NCBI RefSeq assembly: GCF_000938265.1
Contig: NZ_JYFC01000002.1
Span: 651,654-715,653 of the forward strand
From: Agreia bicolorata
GTDB taxonomy: Bacteria > Actinomycetota > Actinomycetes > Actinomycetales > Microbacteriaceae
Length of the DNA: 64,000 nt
Reading direction: 5' to 3'
The notes under the pieces were generated by a model, which did not search any database, was not told the origin of the DNA, and was given only the letters and a program-made list of their open reading frames with translations. The position numbers and the translations under genes were made by a program. Below, in pieces: positions 63,674-64,000 of the stretch; the stretch's first letter is position 1, and the number at the start of each line of letters is the position of its first letter.

Positions 63674-63877
63674 ATGGCGAACGGAACCGTGAAGTGGTTC
63701 AACGCTGAAAAGGGCTACGGTTTCATCACCGTCGACGAGGGAGGACAGGACGTCTTCGTGCATTACTCGGCGATCGAGATGGGTGGCTACAAGGTGCTTG
63801 AAGAGGGCCAGCAGGTCGTCTTCGAGGTGGGCACCGGAGCGAAGGGACCCCAGGCCGAAGCCGTCAGGCTCGCCTAG
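63674..63877 (+). CDS. cspA: cold-shock protein, CspA family
   Basis: 67 residues, the usual length. RNP1 KGYGFI and RNP2 VFVHYS are intact; starts [10 protein letters not shown] after GGGAG six bases upstream. RNA chaperone binding single-stranded nucleic acid. A TAGTAT box near 63603-63608 gives a leader of roughly 60 bases. Followed at once by the start of an insertion sequence. Confidence 0.95.
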   Translation: MANGTVKWFNAEKGYGFITVDEGGQDVFVHYSAIEMGGYKVLEEGQQVVFEVGTGAKGPQAEAVRLA

Positions 63878-63928
63878 ATGAGTGAGTCCGATTGGTTCGG
63901 GCGGCGTGGATGCTGTTAATCGCAGGCG

Positions 63929-63972
63929 GAGGGTGTTAAGCCCAGTGTGTGAAAACAGACCTCAACACCCTC
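63929..63972 (+). promoter_or_regulatory. inverted repeat enclosing the transposase start
   Basis: GAGGGTGTT (63929-63937) pairs exactly with AACACCCTC (63964-63972), so the GTG start at 63949 lies in the loop. In read-through RNA this could hide the ribosome entry, as known for some insertion sequences. Confidence 0.45.
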
Positions 63973-64000
63973 CTGACCACACTTTACGTCCATCTCGATG
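63949..64000 (+). mobile_element. 5' end of an IS982-like transposase gene, cut by the window
   Basis: The frame from the GTG reads VKTDLNTLLTTLYVHLD and runs out of the window. This N-terminus (LDTLLTALYV-type) is typical of actinobacterial IS982-family transposases. The left inverted end of the element must lie between the cspA stop and the start codon but I cannot define it. Confidence 0.55.

Overview
This window reads as chromosome of a high-GC Gram-positive bacterium, an actinobacterium most like the family Microbacteriaceae. The evidence is the mycothiol synthase gene, the GlnR/MshD and MutT1/PPK1 neighbourhoods, the LpqE-CarD-IspD/IspF-CysS-RlmB order familiar from mycobacteria, a SigK/RskA pair, a SenX3/RegX3 system, many GTG/TTG starts and several apparently leaderless genes. 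Gene density is high on both strands and most of the window is core chromosome.

Layout. 1-10 kb: a split ABC exporter with one degenerate ATP site, a small lipoprotein, an alkyltransferase-like DNA repair protein, a GNAT enzyme, icd (behind a 24-bp near-palindrome), nagA, purU and an MFS exporter. 10-15.7 kb: a one-protein signalling device (ECF sigma factor fused to an anti-sigma zinc finger, membrane segments and Ig-like domains), then a ZTP-type riboswitch driving glyA-folD plus a 45-residue protein, then an aldose epimerase. 15.7-20.5 kb: small family-specific proteins, an EI24 membrane protein, a MarP-like membrane protease coupled to a DUF4241 protein, and an NAD-dependent epimerase-like enzyme. 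20.6-24.7 kb: a lower-GC accessory stretch with a degenerate tRNA-Arg-like gene and a tRNA-Lys at its right edge. It carries a DUF4145 protein, a small tail-anchored protein, an unrecognised overlapping two-gene operon, a small orphan and an excisionase-like HTH protein. This is the most likely place for an undescribed system.

24.7-43 kb: conserved hypotheticals, a glycosyltransferase, sigK-rskA with a recognisable SigK promoter, then a large phosphate block on the minus strand (glnR-mshD-ppk1-mutT1, a PHO box, pstS-pstC-pstA-pstB). On the plus strand follow small membrane proteins, a nitrobindin-like protein, ygfZ, a FUSC-type membrane protein and gpm. 44-47 kb: phoU divergent from senX3-regX3, which by homology controls the pst block through the PHO box. 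46.7-51.7 kb: lpqE, carD, a fused ispDF, cysS, rlmB.

51.7-64 kb: a kinase-like DUF4032 protein, an UgpC/MsmK-type ATPase, a membrane-anchored DsbA-like protein, tRNA-Thr followed by a 31-bp repeat of its own 3' end (an att-like scar), a LacI-hydroxyacid dehydrogenase-MHS transporter set, another MFS exporter, nitroreductase-msrB, an ElaA acetyltransferase, DUF3263 and LytR_C proteins, a cold-shock protein, and the first codons of an IS982-like transposase cut by the window end. A REP-like palindrome family occurs three times, once in frame inside mshD.
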